The notes under the pieces: model-generated
What the model was told of the DNA's origin: nothing
What the model saw: the letters and a program-made list of their open reading frames with translations, nothing else
The model's database searches: none
Assembly (NCBI GenBank): GCA_018613035.1
Contig: JAGGRA010000018.1
Location: 1-46,064, forward strand
Origin: Pseudomonas sp. ISL-84
GTDB taxonomy: Bacteria > Bacillota > Bacilli > Bacillales > Cytobacillaceae
DNA: 46,064 nucleotides
Direction: 5' to 3'
Made by a program: the position numbers and the translations under genes
In this document: positions 35,983 through 44,427 of the stretch, in pieces
How positions within the stretch are numbered: the stretch's first letter is position 1
Layout of the letters: the number at the start of each line of letters is the position of its first letter

Positions 35983-37731
35983 ATGAAGGTATTTTTGGAT
36001 TTGATGTGGTTTTTTAAACAGGAGAGAAAATCGTATGTAAACGGGATTATTCTGCTGTTGTTTGTGGCGCTCCTGCAGCTGGTTCCGCCTAAAGTAGTCG
36101 GAATTGTGGTTGATTCGATTAAAAATGGTGAGCTGACAGGACAATCGCTTTTAATGTGGATTGGGCTCCTGGCTGCTGTGGCACTCATGATGTATGTGCT
36201 CCGTTATTATTGGCGCATTATGATTTTTGGATCGGCGGTAAAGCTTTCTAAATTATTGAGAAACAAGCTTTTTCATCATTTTACGAAAATGTCGCAGTCT
36301 TTTTACCAGAAAAAGCGTGTTGGCGATCTGATGGCACATGCGACAAACGATCTTCAGGCCATTCAGCAGACTGCTGGAGCGGGGGTTCTTACATTTGTAG
36401 ATTCCCTTGCAACAGGCGGCTTCGTCATTATCGCCATGGCTACAACGATCAGCTGGAAGCTTACGCTTATCAGTTTGATTCCAATGCCGTTTATGGCGCT
36501 GCTGACAAGCTGGTATGGGACACTTCTGCATAAACGATTCCATAAGGCGCAAGAGGCATTTTCTTCATTAAATGATAAAACGCAGGAGAGCATCTCAGGG
36601 ATTAAAGTCATTAAAACATTTGGCCAGGAAAATGAGGATATTGAAGATTTCCGCAAGCAGTCAGAAGATGTGGTTCAAAAAAATATTTCGGTAGCCAGAG
36701 TTGATTCTTTATTTGACCCAACCATCTCCATCATTGTCGGGATTTCATTCTTTCTATCGATCGCGTTTGGAGCCAAATATGTATTGGCAGGAGAATTGAC
36801 GATCGGGCAGCTTGTTTCCTTTACGACTTATCTTGGACTCCTCATTTGGCCGATGCTGGCATTTGGCTGGCTGTTCAATATCGTGGAGAGAGGCCGAGCC
36901 TCGTATGATCGTGTTTCCTCCTTGCTTGCAGAAGAAATCGATATTAAAGATGATCAGTCTGGCATCAATGAAGTTCCAAGCGGAGATCTTGAGTACAAAA
37001 TTGAGGAGTTCGCTTATCCGGGAGAAAATGAACCATTGCTTAAGGACATTCATTTTAGGCTGCAAAGAGGCGGGACTCTCGGCATTGTCGGTAAAACAGG
37101 CGCGGGTAAAACAACTCTGCTGAAGCTTTTCATCCGTGAGTTTGAAGGCTATAAAGGAGAGATTCTGTTTGCTGGTCATCCAATTGACCGCTATAAAATG
37201 GAGAAGCTGAGGGAAGCAGTTGGCTATGTACCGCAGGAACACTTCTTATTTTCGGCCACTGTGGCAGAAAATATTGCTTTTACAAGGCCGGATGCAGTGC
37301 TTGAAGAGGTCAATGCTGCAGCAAAGCTCGCCAATATCCATGAGGATATTCTCGAATTTACGGATGGATATCAAACGGTCGTCGGCGAGAGAGGGGTATC
37401 TCTTTCTGGCGGGCAAAAGCAGCGGATCTCCATTGCGAGAGCATTGCTCATGAATCCAGAGGTATTGATTTTGGATGACTCCCTTTCTGCTGTCGATGCC
37501 AAAACAGAGGAAGCGATTCTTACTTCATTAAGAAAAGAGCGGGCAGGCAAAACAACGATCATTACTGCTCACCGCCTGAGTGCAATCCAGCATGCCAGCC
37601 TTATTATTGTGCTGGATGAAGGGAAAATCGTGCAGCGGGGCACGCATGAAGAACTAATGGCTGAAGAGGGCTGGTATAAGAATATGTATCTGCGCCAGCA
37701 GCTGGAAGAGCTTGTGGAGCATGGGGGATAA
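35983..37731 (+). CDS. Heterodimeric multidrug ABC exporter, BmrC/YheI-like half-transporter
   Basis: The 582-residue half-transporter has six membrane helices (about 1-310) fused to an ATPase domain with Walker A GIVGKTGAGKTT, signature LSGGQKQR and Walker B VLILDDSLSAVDA. The catalytic Glu is replaced by Asp, the hallmark of the degenerate-site partner in BmrCD/LmrCD/TM287-288 exporters. GGAGGATAAGC precedes the ATG. The partner gene starts four bases after its stop. Substrates are probably hydrophobic drugs or lipids. B. subtilis has no such pair between yneF and ccdA. I see no leader peptide or attenuator like that of B. subtilis bmrB. Confidence 0.92.
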   Translation: MKVFLDLMWFFKQERKSYVNGIILLLFVALLQLVPPKVVGIVVDSIKNGELTGQSLLMWIGLLAAVALMMYVLRYYWRIMIFGSAVKLSKLLRNKLFHHFTKMSQSFYQKKRVGDLMAHATNDLQAIQQTAGAGVLTFVDSLATGGFVIIAMATTISWKLTLISLIPMPFMALLTSWYGTLLHKRFHKAQEAFSSLNDKTQESISGIKVIKTFGQENEDIEDFRKQSEDVVQKNISVARVDSLFDPTISIIVGISFFLSIAFGAKYVLAGELTIGQLVSFTTYLGLLIWPMLAFGWLFNIVERGRASYDRVSSLLAEEIDIKDDQSGINEVPSGDLEYKIEEFAYPGENEPLLKDIHFRLQRGGTLGIVGKTGAGKTTLLKLFIREFEGYKGEILFAGHPIDRYKMEKLREAVGYVPQEHFLFSATVAENIAFTRPDAVLEEVNAAAKLANIHEDILEFTDGYQTVVGERGVSLSGGQKQRISIARALLMNPEVLILDDSLSAVDAKTEEAILTSLRKERAGKTTIITAHRLSAIQHASLIIVLDEGKIVQRGTHEELMAEEGWYKNMYLRQQLEELVEHGG

Positions 37732-37735
37732 GTAA

Positions 37736-39529
37736 ATGGAAAAAACACCAGTTATGAAAGGAAAAGAGCAGCGCAAGGTTCTGTTCAGGCTGCTCTCTTA
37801 TACAAAACCGCATAAGAAAACGATTTTGCTCGCCTTCAGTCTGCTCCTGTTAACGACGATAGGAGACATACTGGGGCCGATCCTGGTAAAAATCTTTATC
37901 GATGATTTTTTGACACCAAGAAACATTGTGTTTGAGCCGTTATTTGCTCTGGGCGCTGCATACCTGGGCATTCAAATCATGAATGTGCTTGTATCGTATT
38001 TTCAGCTGCTGAAGTTCCAGGAAATCGCTTTGAAAATCATCCAGCAGCTGCGGGTTGACGTCTTTTCGAAAGTACAGTCGCTGGGCTTAAAATATTTCGA
38101 TAAAACGCCTGCAGGAAGCCTTGTTTCAAGAGTGACCAATGATACAGAGGCAATCAAAGATATGTTCGTAAGTGTATTGGTCACGTTTATTCAGGGAGCT
38201 TTCCTCCTGACAGGCATATTTGTGGCAATGTTTATTTTGAATGTTAAGCTTGCGTTGTTTTGTCTGGTGATCCTGCCGATCCTCTTTATGATCATGAGAA
38301 CCTACCGGAAATATAGTTCAGTTTTTTATAAGGATTTGAGGGAAAAACTGAGCCAGCTGAACGCAAAGCTAAGCGAATCTCTGCAGGGAATGTCCATTAT
38401 TCAGGTGTTCAGGCAGGAAAAAAGGCTGAGGAAGGAATTCGGCGATATTAATGAGCAGCATTATAGTGCCGGGATGCGGAATATCAAAATGGATGGTTTG
38501 CTGCTAAGGCCTGCCATCGATCTTGTGTATGTGCTGGCACTCATCATAGTACTGAGTTTCTTTGGGATTTCTTCTTTTAATAGTCCGATTGAAATCGGGG
38601 TGCTTTATGCGTTTGTCAGCTATCTGGACAGATTCTTTGAGCCGGTGAATCAGATTATGATGAGGCTCTCCATGTATCAGCAAGCCATCATCGCGGCTTC
38701 CAGAGCTTTTGCACTATTGGATGAAAAGGAGCTAGCGCCTGCGCAGGAGGATAAAAACACTGCCGAAATTAAGGATGGGGAAATTGAGTTTAGAAACCTG
38801 AGCTTCTCCTATGACGGCAAACGGGATGTTTTGAAAAATATCTCTTTTACAGCCAAGCCGGGCGAAACCGTTGCCCTCGTTGGCCATACAGGCAGCGGGA
38901 AAAGCTCCATCATCAATTTGATGATGCGCTTCTATGAATTTGAACGCGGTGATATCTTCATTGATGGAAAAAGCATTAAATCCTATCCAAAGGATGAACT
39001 CCGGACGAAGATGGGGCTTGTTCTTCAGGATCCATTCCTTTTTTACGGAACGATCAAGGATAACATCAGGCTTCATAATGAGAAAATGACCGATGAAGAG
39101 ATTGAAGCAGCAGCCCAGTTTGTTCAGGCCCATACGTTTATTGATAAATTGGAAGACGGGTATGATCATCAGGTGGTCGAGCGGGGCTCTACTTTTTCCA
39201 GTGGACAAAGACAGCTGATTGCCTTTGCGAGAACGATTGCGGCCAATCCAAAAGTATTGGTGCTGGATGAAGCGACTGCGAATATTGATACGGAAACGGA
39301 AGAAGCAATTCAAATCGCATTGGAGAAAATGCGGAAGGGCCGGACGACGATTGCGATTGCTCACCGCCTTTCTACCATTCAGGATGCAGAATTGATTCTT
39401 GTTCTTCATCAAGGGGAGATTGTCGAAAGAGGCACACATCAGGAACTGCTTGCCAAACGGGGCTTGTATCATAAAATGTACCTGCTGCAGAATGGATCTG
39501 CTGAAAAAGTGGAGGATGCAGTTGGCTGA
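37736..39529 (+). CDS. Heterodimeric multidrug ABC exporter, BmrD/YheH-like half-transporter
   Basis: The 597-residue partner subunit has six membrane helices, then Walker A VALVGHTGSGKSS, a non-canonical signature FSSGQRQL and Walker B VLVLDEATANIDTETE with the catalytic Glu intact. With the upstream subunit it should form one degenerate and one active ATP site. It lacks the insertion of about 100 residues between the first two helices found in B. subtilis YheH. GGGGGATAAG near the end of the first gene acts as the ribosome site. A strong terminator follows. Confidence 0.92.
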   Translation: MEKTPVMKGKEQRKVLFRLLSYTKPHKKTILLAFSLLLLTTIGDILGPILVKIFIDDFLTPRNIVFEPLFALGAAYLGIQIMNVLVSYFQLLKFQEIALKIIQQLRVDVFSKVQSLGLKYFDKTPAGSLVSRVTNDTEAIKDMFVSVLVTFIQGAFLLTGIFVAMFILNVKLALFCLVILPILFMIMRTYRKYSSVFYKDLREKLSQLNAKLSESLQGMSIIQVFRQEKRLRKEFGDINEQHYSAGMRNIKMDGLLLRPAIDLVYVLALIIVLSFFGISSFNSPIEIGVLYAFVSYLDRFFEPVNQIMMRLSMYQQAIIAASRAFALLDEKELAPAQEDKNTAEIKDGEIEFRNLSFSYDGKRDVLKNISFTAKPGETVALVGHTGSGKSSIINLMMRFYEFERGDIFIDGKSIKSYPKDELRTKMGLVLQDPFLFYGTIKDNIRLHNEKMTDEEIEAAAQFVQAHTFIDKLEDGYDHQVVERGSTFSSGQRQLIAFARTIAANPKVLVLDEATANIDTETEEAIQIALEKMRKGRTTIAIAHRLSTIQDAELILVLHQGEIVERGTHQELLAKRGLYHKMYLLQNGSAEKVEDAVG

Positions 39530-39538
39530 TTAATGGGG

Positions 39539-39568
39539 AAAGACGTGTGAAGGCTCACACGTCTTTTT
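39539..39568 (+). terminator. Terminator after the ABC exporter operon
   Basis: The 12-bp stem AAAGACGTGTGA/TCACACGTCTTT with an AGGC loop is followed by further T. Confidence 0.93.
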
Positions 39569-39572
39569 ACTA

Positions 39573-39839
39573 TTAAAATGAATATGATTCACCATCATCA
39601 GGCGCCAAGACATTTGAGGAAATCCCTTTTTCATTAATAAAGCTTTTTAATTCGTCCCTGGATAATGTCCAATGATTGACCGCTTCCATATGGACGGAAA
39701 TGATTTTGGAATTTGGCGCAGCATTATAAACTTCAAAAATATCTTCTTTTCCCATGACGAGCGAACCACCTTCCAGGAATTGATTATCTCCTCCATTTAC
39801 AATAATGATTTCAGGTTTATGCGTATCAATTGGATGTCT
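39573..39839 (-). pseudogene. C-terminal remnant of an MBL-fold hydrolase
   Basis: The frame reads HPIDTHKPEIIIVNGG, DNQFLEGGSLVMGKEDIF, then a tail of about 55 residues (KIISVHMEAVNHWTLSR...). This looks like the C-terminal third of a metallo-beta-lactamase-fold hydrolase. Upstream it hits a stop at about 39842 with no start or ribosome site, and the catalytic HxHxDH part is missing. It abuts an unrelated gene fragment on the other strand. Confidence 0.65.
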
Positions 39840-39979
39840 TTACTGAAAATAGCCGTATTACGATGAAAGAATTTGGCGAGAAAATCTATTTGATCGGACA
39901 GGCAACCGCATCCAGAGTGGGAAAACTAGAGGATCAGGGAATTATTGAGGGTTATACCATTAAAGTGAACGATGGTTAA
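39830..39979 (+). pseudogene. N-terminal helix-turn-helix fragment of an Lrp/AsnC-family regulator
   Basis: The frame gives FTENSRITMKEFGEKIYLIG, QATASRVGKLEDQGIIEGYT, IKVNDG, then a stop. This is the DNA-binding half of an Lrp-type regulator without its first helix, start codon or C-terminal sensor domain. It is followed by a terminator-like hairpin. The deletion junction with the MBL fragment lies near 39830-39842. Confidence 0.6.
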
Positions 39980-40018
39980 ATGGATATAGTAGAGGATTTA
40001 GTTGGGAAAATAAAATGC

Positions 40019-40052
40019 AAAACAGCCTGCATCAATCGCTAGGCTGTTTTTT
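40019..40052 (+). terminator. Terminator between the Lrp remnant and the Spo0E-like gene
   Basis: The stem AAAACAGCCT/AGGCTGTTTT is followed by TT. On the minus strand it could also end the Spo0E-like gene. Confidence 0.8.
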
Positions 40053-40257
40053 AATGGGTCTGCACTTTTTTAATAAAGATTCGATTGTATTCATTTAATA
40101 GGGCATCAAGTTCCTGGCTGTACCGGATTGCCGCCGAAGAGTTTAAGCCGCTGGTCATGGCCACTTGAATCAATTCAGTCCTCTTCTGTTCAATCAATGT
40201 AAGCAGTTCTTGTTTACACATGGCCAATAATTCCTCTCTGGTGGTTTCTCGTGACAT
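40051..40257 (-). CDS. Spo0E-family aspartyl-phosphate phosphatase
   Basis: The protein of about 68 residues is a helical hairpin with the SQELD motif (IRYSQELDALLNEYNRI) that defines Spo0E-like phosphatases of Spo0A~P. The first helix (REELLAMCKQELLTLIEQKR) also fits. The start is uncertain: the ATG at 40257 has no good ribosome site, and a TTG at 40278 would add seven residues. Its presence near sirA and other sporulation genes may be coincidental. A restraining effect on sporulation onset is expected from the family. Confidence 0.82.
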   Translation of the reverse strand: MSRETTREELLAMCKQELLTLIEQKRTELIQVAMTSGLNSSAAIRYSQELDALLNEYNRIFIKKVQTH

Positions 40258-40527
40258 TATGTAAAATTCAGCTGCCAATTATGTTCCATGTCAAATGCTG
40301 AAAGATAATAACAGAATTTGTTAAGATATAAACTAGTATATCGAATTATGGTAATAAATTCAAAAGAAAGTTCGTTTAAAGTTTAATAACATTTACATTA
40401 AAAAAACATGTTTTAGGTTGAAAATTAATATGGTTTATTATAGAGCTTGTTTAGGGATATTTCCAGAGCTGTAAGGGATTTTCCAGTTAATACTTGTAAG
40501 AGCTTTTAATGTCTCTGTTGCCTTGGC

Positions 40528-40719
40528 CTGTTGATTTCCGCTGCAGGTGCTCGCTTTCCGCGGGCGGTCCGGGAGCCTCCTGGGCGCTCTACGCCTGTGG
40601 GGTCTCCCTTTGACTCGCTTCTCCCGCAGGACATTGAATAAGCATCCTCGAAGAGACACCGCACGAAGGAAATGCGTCAGCATTTGCGAGGATCTCGCAC
40701 CTTCCGCTACAATCAACAG
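40528..40719. repeat. Intact GC-rich repeat (family A), MITE-like
   Basis: This 192-bp element has perfect inverted ends CTGTTGATT (40528-40536) and AATCAACAG (40711-40719). The inside is GC-rich with CGCTTTCCGCGGGCGG and CTTCTCCCGCAGGACATTG. It is the best-preserved copy in the window and stands out against the AT-rich flanks. No transposase is encoded. No target duplication is obvious. The rest of 40258-40889 appears empty. Confidence 0.75.
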
Positions 40720-40889
40720 GGTGCTAGGATCATTTTTGAGCTTTATCACAACATTTAAAAAATCGAACTCAGTTCTATACTTATTGGAGTATTTATTAAG
40801 ACACAAAACGTTCACAGTCTATCCATTATCTTTTTAGCATGGTATTTGTTAGAATAAACAGGAATGAATGTGTATCAGGAGTTGTGATT

Positions 40890-41597
40890 ATGACAGATTT
40901 GAATGTATTTATTGCGTTGGGGGCAGGGTTTTTGAGCTTTATTTCTCCTTGCTGCCTGCCATTATATCCGGCGTTTTTATCGTATATTACAGGGATGTCA
41001 GTAGGGGAGATTAAGGAAGAGAATGCGATGCTGCAAAGGCGGAGCATGCTGCATACACTTTTCTTCCTGCTTGGTTTTTCTGCAATCTTTATTGCGATTG
41101 GGTTTGGAACCACGTTTATCGGACGCTTCTTTAATGAATATCAGGATTTAATCCGCCAGCTTGGGGCCATTTTTATATTCTTCTTCGGTCTGGTCGTAGT
41201 AGGAGTGATCAAGCCGGAATTCTTAATGAAAGAAAGGCGTTTCGAGTTTAAAAACCGTCCTGCTGGATTTCTGGGGTCGATTTTAATCGGGATGGCATTT
41301 GCGGCAGGCTGGACACCGTGTACAGGTCCGATTCTTGGAGCGGTCATCTCTCTTGCTGCAGCTAACCCAGGATCTGCTATGGTCTATATGATTGCTTATA
41401 TTCTTGGCTTCGGAATTCCATTCTTTGTCCTTTCCTTCTTTGTTGGAAAGATGCAATGGATTAAACGAAACAGCGTCAAGATTATGAAAATCGGCGGTGT
41501 GTTAATGATGATTATGGGTGTTGTCCTGTTCTTTGACTGGATGACAAAAATTATAGCGATTCTATCGCCATTATTTGGCGGATTTACTGGTTTCTAA
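40890..41597 (+). CDS. ccdA: Cytochrome c biogenesis protein CcdA
   Basis: The 235-residue membrane protein has six helices and the two redox cysteines in [11 protein letters not shown] and [10 protein letters not shown]. It passes electrons from cytosolic thioredoxin across the membrane to extracytoplasmic thioredoxins for cytochrome c assembly and spore synthesis. The ATG at 40890 is chosen because CAGGAG precedes it and MTDLN aligns with B. subtilis. The first motif has an extra cysteine (SPCC where B. subtilis has SPCV). A strong terminator follows, and yneI and ccdC lie downstream as in B. subtilis. Confidence 0.96.
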   Translation: MTDLNVFIALGAGFLSFISPCCLPLYPAFLSYITGMSVGEIKEENAMLQRRSMLHTLFFLLGFSAIFIAIGFGTTFIGRFFNEYQDLIRQLGAIFIFFFGLVVVGVIKPEFLMKERRFEFKNRPAGFLGSILIGMAFAAGWTPCTGPILGAVISLAAANPGSAMVYMIAYILGFGIPFFVLSFFVGKMQWIKRNSVKIMKIGGVLMMIMGVVLFFDWMTKIIAILSPLFGGFTGF

Positions 41598-41604
41598 AAA
41601 ATGG

Positions 41605-41640
41605 GCAGCACATTCAAATTGGGAATGTGCTGCTTTTTTT
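41605..41640 (+). terminator. Terminator after ccdA
   Basis: A perfect 11-bp stem GCAGCACATTC/GAATGTGCTGC is followed by seven T. Confidence 0.94.
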
Positions 41641-41877
41641 GATATAAGTAAAAAGGGCTATGGTCCGGTCGAAATTTGTCGTATTCTTTAAATTGAAATT
41701 TGTCTGATACTTCGCTATATTGTAAGATGTGTTCTTTCAGTGCGGATAGTTGATTCATATGGGAACCAAACTTTTTTACTGGATGTAGAGGTTTATTACT
41801 TGGTGTTTTGGTTATTTTTTACTATGATAAAAGTATAATAGAGATATAGTTCCAATGCAGTACAAGGGGGAAACAGT

Positions 41878-42237
41878 GTGGCAAGAATTTTAATAGTGGA
41901 TGATGCAAAGTTTATGAGAGTCACTCTGGGCAGCATTTTAAAAAAAGCCGACCATGAGATTGTGGGAGAAGGAGAGAACGGCAGGGAAGCTGTTGAGCTG
42001 TATGGAAACCTGGAGCCGGATCTCGTTATGATGGATATTACCATGCCGGAAATGAGCGGACTGGATGCTATGAAGGAAATTAAAAAAGATTATCCAAACG
42101 TCAAGGTGATTATGTGCTCGGCAATGGGTCAGCAGAAGGTAGTGGTTGAGTCCATTGAAGCAGGCGCAAAGGATTTTATTGTAAAGCCTTTTGAAGAAGG
42201 GCGTGTACTGGAAGCAGTCAATCGGGTATTAAGCTAA
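41878..42237 (+). CDS. yneI: YneI, single-domain CheY-like response regulator
   Basis: The 119-residue receiver domain has the acidic pair D8-D9, phospho-acceptor D53 (MMDITMPEM), S81 (MCSAMGQQ) and K103 (IVKPFEEG). There is no output domain. It lies between ccdA and ccdC, as in B. subtilis, but partner kinase and role are not known. The start is GTG preceded by AAGGGGGAAAC. Spacer 41641-41877 holds no gene and only direct repeats of GAAATTTGTC. Confidence 0.94.
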   Translation: MARILIVDDAKFMRVTLGSILKKADHEIVGEGENGREAVELYGNLEPDLVMMDITMPEMSGLDAMKEIKKDYPNVKVIMCSAMGQQKVVVESIEAGAKDFIVKPFEEGRVLEAVNRVLS

Positions 42238-42239
42238 GA

Positions 42240-42302
42240 AGCTGACTCAGGTACCCTGGACATAAGGATGTGTCCGGGTATCAAATGGAGTTGGCTTTTT
42301 TT
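42240..42302 (+). terminator. Terminator after yneI
   Basis: Nested stems AGCTGACTC/GAGTTGGCT and GGTACCC.../...GGGTATC end in seven T. Confidence 0.75.
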
Positions 42303-42386
42303 AATTCATTTGTCTTTAATGTACCTAAATCAAGCCCATTAAGATATAATAGGAAAGTAATCTAATGAAACAGAGGATGAAATCGC

Positions 42387-42878
42387 ATGGATTTTGTATT
42401 AATTTCATCAATCGGTGCTGTTTTTATGGCCATTGCTGTTATGTTTGTACGTATGAAAGCAGCCAAAAAACCGGCTTCCGCCAAGAAAATCATCTTGCCG
42501 CCGATTTTCATGAGCACAGGTGCGCTCATGTTTGTGGTCCCGTATTTTCGAGTGACTCCCATGGAGATTCTGGAAGCAGCTGCAGTTGGTATGCTTTTCT
42601 CCATCCTGCTGATCAAAACATCTTCATTTGAAATCAGGGATAACGAAATCTACCTGAGGCGTTCAAAAGCATTTGCTTTTATATTAATAGGATTGCTTGT
42701 AGTACGGATTATTGGAAAAATGGTGCTTAGTTCAACGATTGACTATGGTGAGCTGAGCGGCATGTTCTGGATTCTTGCTTTTGCCATGATTGTGCCTTGG
42801 AGGATTGCGATGTATTTGAATTACCGCAAGCTGCATCAGGAGCTTTATGGGGCAGGGAATCCGAAGACGACATTATAA
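42387..42878 (+). CDS. ccdC: CcdC-family membrane protein
   Basis: The 163-residue protein of about four to five helices matches the CcdC (YneJ) family: FVRMKAAKKP, MSTGALMFVVPYFRVTP, SSFEIRDNEIYLRRSKAF, MFWILAFAMIVPWRIAMYLNYRKL. In B. subtilis ccdC belongs to the ccdA region, although its loss does not affect cytochrome c synthesis. AGAGGATGA lies near the ATG. The next gene is convergent. Confidence 0.93.
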   Translation: MDFVLISSIGAVFMAIAVMFVRMKAAKKPASAKKIILPPIFMSTGALMFVVPYFRVTPMEILEAAAVGMLFSILLIKTSSFEIRDNEIYLRRSKAFAFILIGLLVVRIIGKMVLSSTIDYGELSGMFWILAFAMIVPWRIAMYLNYRKLHQELYGAGNPKTTL

Positions 42879-42883
42879 GATTG

Positions 42884-42917
42884 AAAGCCACCGGGCATGG
42901 GCTCGGCGGCTTTTTTT
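42884..42917 (+). terminator. Terminator between ccdC and the DinB gene
   Basis: A stem closed by AAAGCC/GGCTTT with a CCG/CGG inner pair is followed by seven T on the plus strand. Confidence 0.8.
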
Positions 42918-42926
42918 AAGGGAATC

Positions 42927-43421
42927 TTAATGAACTCCATTTTTGGCATCCCAGAGTCCATAAATTTTACGTATTTCTACTATTTGGCCGATATGATAAG
43001 CGTTATGAATGGTTAGATTGGCAATAACTGAAGACCAGGGTTCAACGGGTTCCTTGTAAGCTGAAGAAAGCATCTTTTCATCAGTGCATTCTTCTAAAGC
43101 AATTATCCACTCAGTCATTACTTTTTTGAGAGCTGATACAGCGGACTGCCATTCCTCTTCTGAAACAGAGGCATCACTGTTAAAAGTGTCATCATTGGAG
43201 ATGCTTGCTTCTGGCAGCGTTAATTCTTTGAACCTCATTAAGTACCGTTCATTCCAAAAAGTAAGATGGTTTACGATTTGCCAGATGGAATTGGCTGATC
43301 CCGATTTTAAGGAAGCTTCCTTTGCTGAAAGGCCATTTACGGATGCAGTGAATGGCACAAACCAATTGGGCTGATCGAGGCAGGCAGACATTTGTTTTAA
43401 GAAAATTGCTTTAGAGGTCAT
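42927..43421 (-). CDS. DinB-family (YfiT-like) putative metal-dependent hydrolase
   Basis: This 164-residue four-helix protein of the DinB/YfiT superfamily has the metal His triad H52 (NHLTFWNERYL), H139 and H143 (HNAYHIGQI). The family includes bacillithiol S-transferases and uncharacterised hydrolases, so the substrate is open. AAAGGAGAAA precedes the ATG. It is not part of this locus in B. subtilis. Confidence 0.88.
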   Translation of the reverse strand: MTSKAIFLKQMSACLDQPNWFVPFTASVNGLSAKEASLKSGSANSIWQIVNHLTFWNERYLMRFKELTLPEASISNDDTFNSDASVSEEEWQSAVSALKKVMTEWIIALEECTDEKMLSSAYKEPVEPWSSVIANLTIHNAYHIGQIVEIRKIYGLWDAKNGVH

Positions 43422-43517
43422 ATTTTTTCTCCTTTAGGAAAATGGGTTACTACTAATTTCTATTCAACAGCCTCAAAACCTTTCCTATTTATTAAGAATG
43501 GTTCTGTTACATTGGAC

Positions 43518-43704
43518 TCTTAATTCCGCTGCAGGCACTCTCTTTCCGCGGGCGGACCGGGAGCCTCCTTAGGTTCCACGCCTGCGGGGGACTCTCTTGG
43601 GAAAGCTTCTCCAGCAGGACATAGAATAAGCATCCGAATTGACACCGCACGAAAAAAATGCAAATGCATTTTAAAGCATCTTGTGCCTTCCGATCCAATC
43701 AACA
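43518..43704. repeat. GC-rich intergenic repeat (family A)
   Basis: A close relative of the 40528 copy in the same orientation: ATTCCGCTGCAGGCACTC, CTTTCCGCGGGCGGaCCGG, CTTCTCCaGCAGGACATaG and CCAATCAACA. The left end is degraded (TTAATTCC). Nothing else is seen in 43422-43732. Confidence 0.65.
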
Positions 43705-43732
43705 AGATGCCAAAAACCAAAACACCAATAAA

Positions 43733-43762
43733 TAAAAAACCATTCCGGTTATCCGAAATGGT
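43733..43762 (-). terminator. Terminator after yneK
   Basis: On the minus strand a 10-bp stem (ACCATTTCGG/CCGGAATGGT) is followed by TTTTTTATTT. Confidence 0.9.
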
Positions 43763-44191
43763 CTAAAACAAATGCTCATATGGCGTCATGCTTATTTGTT
43801 TTTCTGTTAATTTCTTGCGCAGGAAGTTATGATCCCGTTTTGGGGTAGCTAAGATATATCCCCGAATCAAGAGATCCTGGTCAATTTTTGTTGCCTTTTC
43901 CTTTAAGGCAAGCTCGCCAATTTTCCCGGCAATTTTCATTCTCGCCACATCTCTGAACAGCTCAGGCACCGGGCTTACCAGATCCTCCAGCAAATCCTTT
44001 TCCTCCTGCTGCCAAAGATGACGTGTTTCATTCACATGATGTTCTTCCCAATCCAAATCCGATTTCCCATCCTCTTTCGGCATCCGCTTTAAAAACTTCC
44101 GGAACATAAAAAAGCCGCCAATCGCAAAGAACGAAATCAGAACCACAACCCAGAATAAAATAAACCACAAAAACCAGCCTTCAAGTTGCAT
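43763..44191 (-). CDS. yneK: YneK, DUF2621 membrane protein
   Basis: The 142-residue protein has one N-terminal helix (FLWFILFWVVVLISFFAIGG) and a conserved cytoplasmic domain (FRKFLKRMPKEDGKSDLDWEE, SPVPELFRDVARMKIAGKI, RGYILATPKRDHNFL). It is homologous to B. subtilis YneK, of unknown function. The ATG at 44191 follows AGGTG. A GTG three codons upstream is less likely because it overlaps that site. It is the last gene shared in order with B. subtilis. Confidence 0.93.
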   Translation of the reverse strand: MQLEGWFLWFILFWVVVLISFFAIGGFFMFRKFLKRMPKEDGKSDLDWEEHHVNETRHLWQQEEKDLLEDLVSPVPELFRDVARMKIAGKIGELALKEKATKIDQDLLIRGYILATPKRDHNFLRKKLTEKQISMTPYEHLF

Positions 44192-44314
44192 TGCATTCAC
44201 CTACACACTTAATTTCCTGTCCCTATTATAATCCTTGTCCACCTTTTCGACAAGAAAGGAAGCAATAGTCTTGAAAGCAGCCCCATTTGCCCTTATAATA
44301 AGAAGAGTCTTTAC

Positions 44315-44411
44315 GGGGCTGATTGGGGTGCTGGTGCCCTCCACGGTCTTCAAAACCGCTTGTGACCTGCGTGCCAGGTCAGCTGGGTTCGATTCCCAGG
44401 CGGTCCCGCCA
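44315..44411 (+). tRNA. selC: Selenocysteine tRNA (anticodon TCA)
   Basis: This 97-nt tRNA has an encoded CCA end. The anticodon loop CTTCAAA (44348-44354) gives TCA. The long variable arm (TGACCTG/CAGGTCA, 44363-44381) and the 8+5 acceptor/T-arm plan are hallmarks of bacterial tRNA-Sec: T stem CTGGG/CCCAG at 44383-44399, acceptor 3' strand GCGGTCCC at 44400-44407. The 5' acceptor strand GGGGCTGA pairs less well, with two G-T pairs and one A-G mismatch. Its last 49 nt are repeated 1,019 bp downstream. No selA, selB or selD lies in the window. Confidence 0.85.
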
Positions 44412-44413
44412 AA
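44363..44413. repeat. Left attachment-type direct repeat (within tRNA-Sec)
   Basis: This 51-bp sequence, from the variable arm to two bases past the CCA of tRNA-Sec, is identical to 45382-45432. It is the classic att core of an element using a tRNA 3' end. Confidence 0.85.
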
Positions 44414-44427
44414 TGTACATATGATTG

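Noticed and set aside
38732..39472. 246-codon minus-strand frame inside the second ABC subunit
   Set aside because: It is antisense to conserved ATPase motifs. No family resemblance and no ribosome site.
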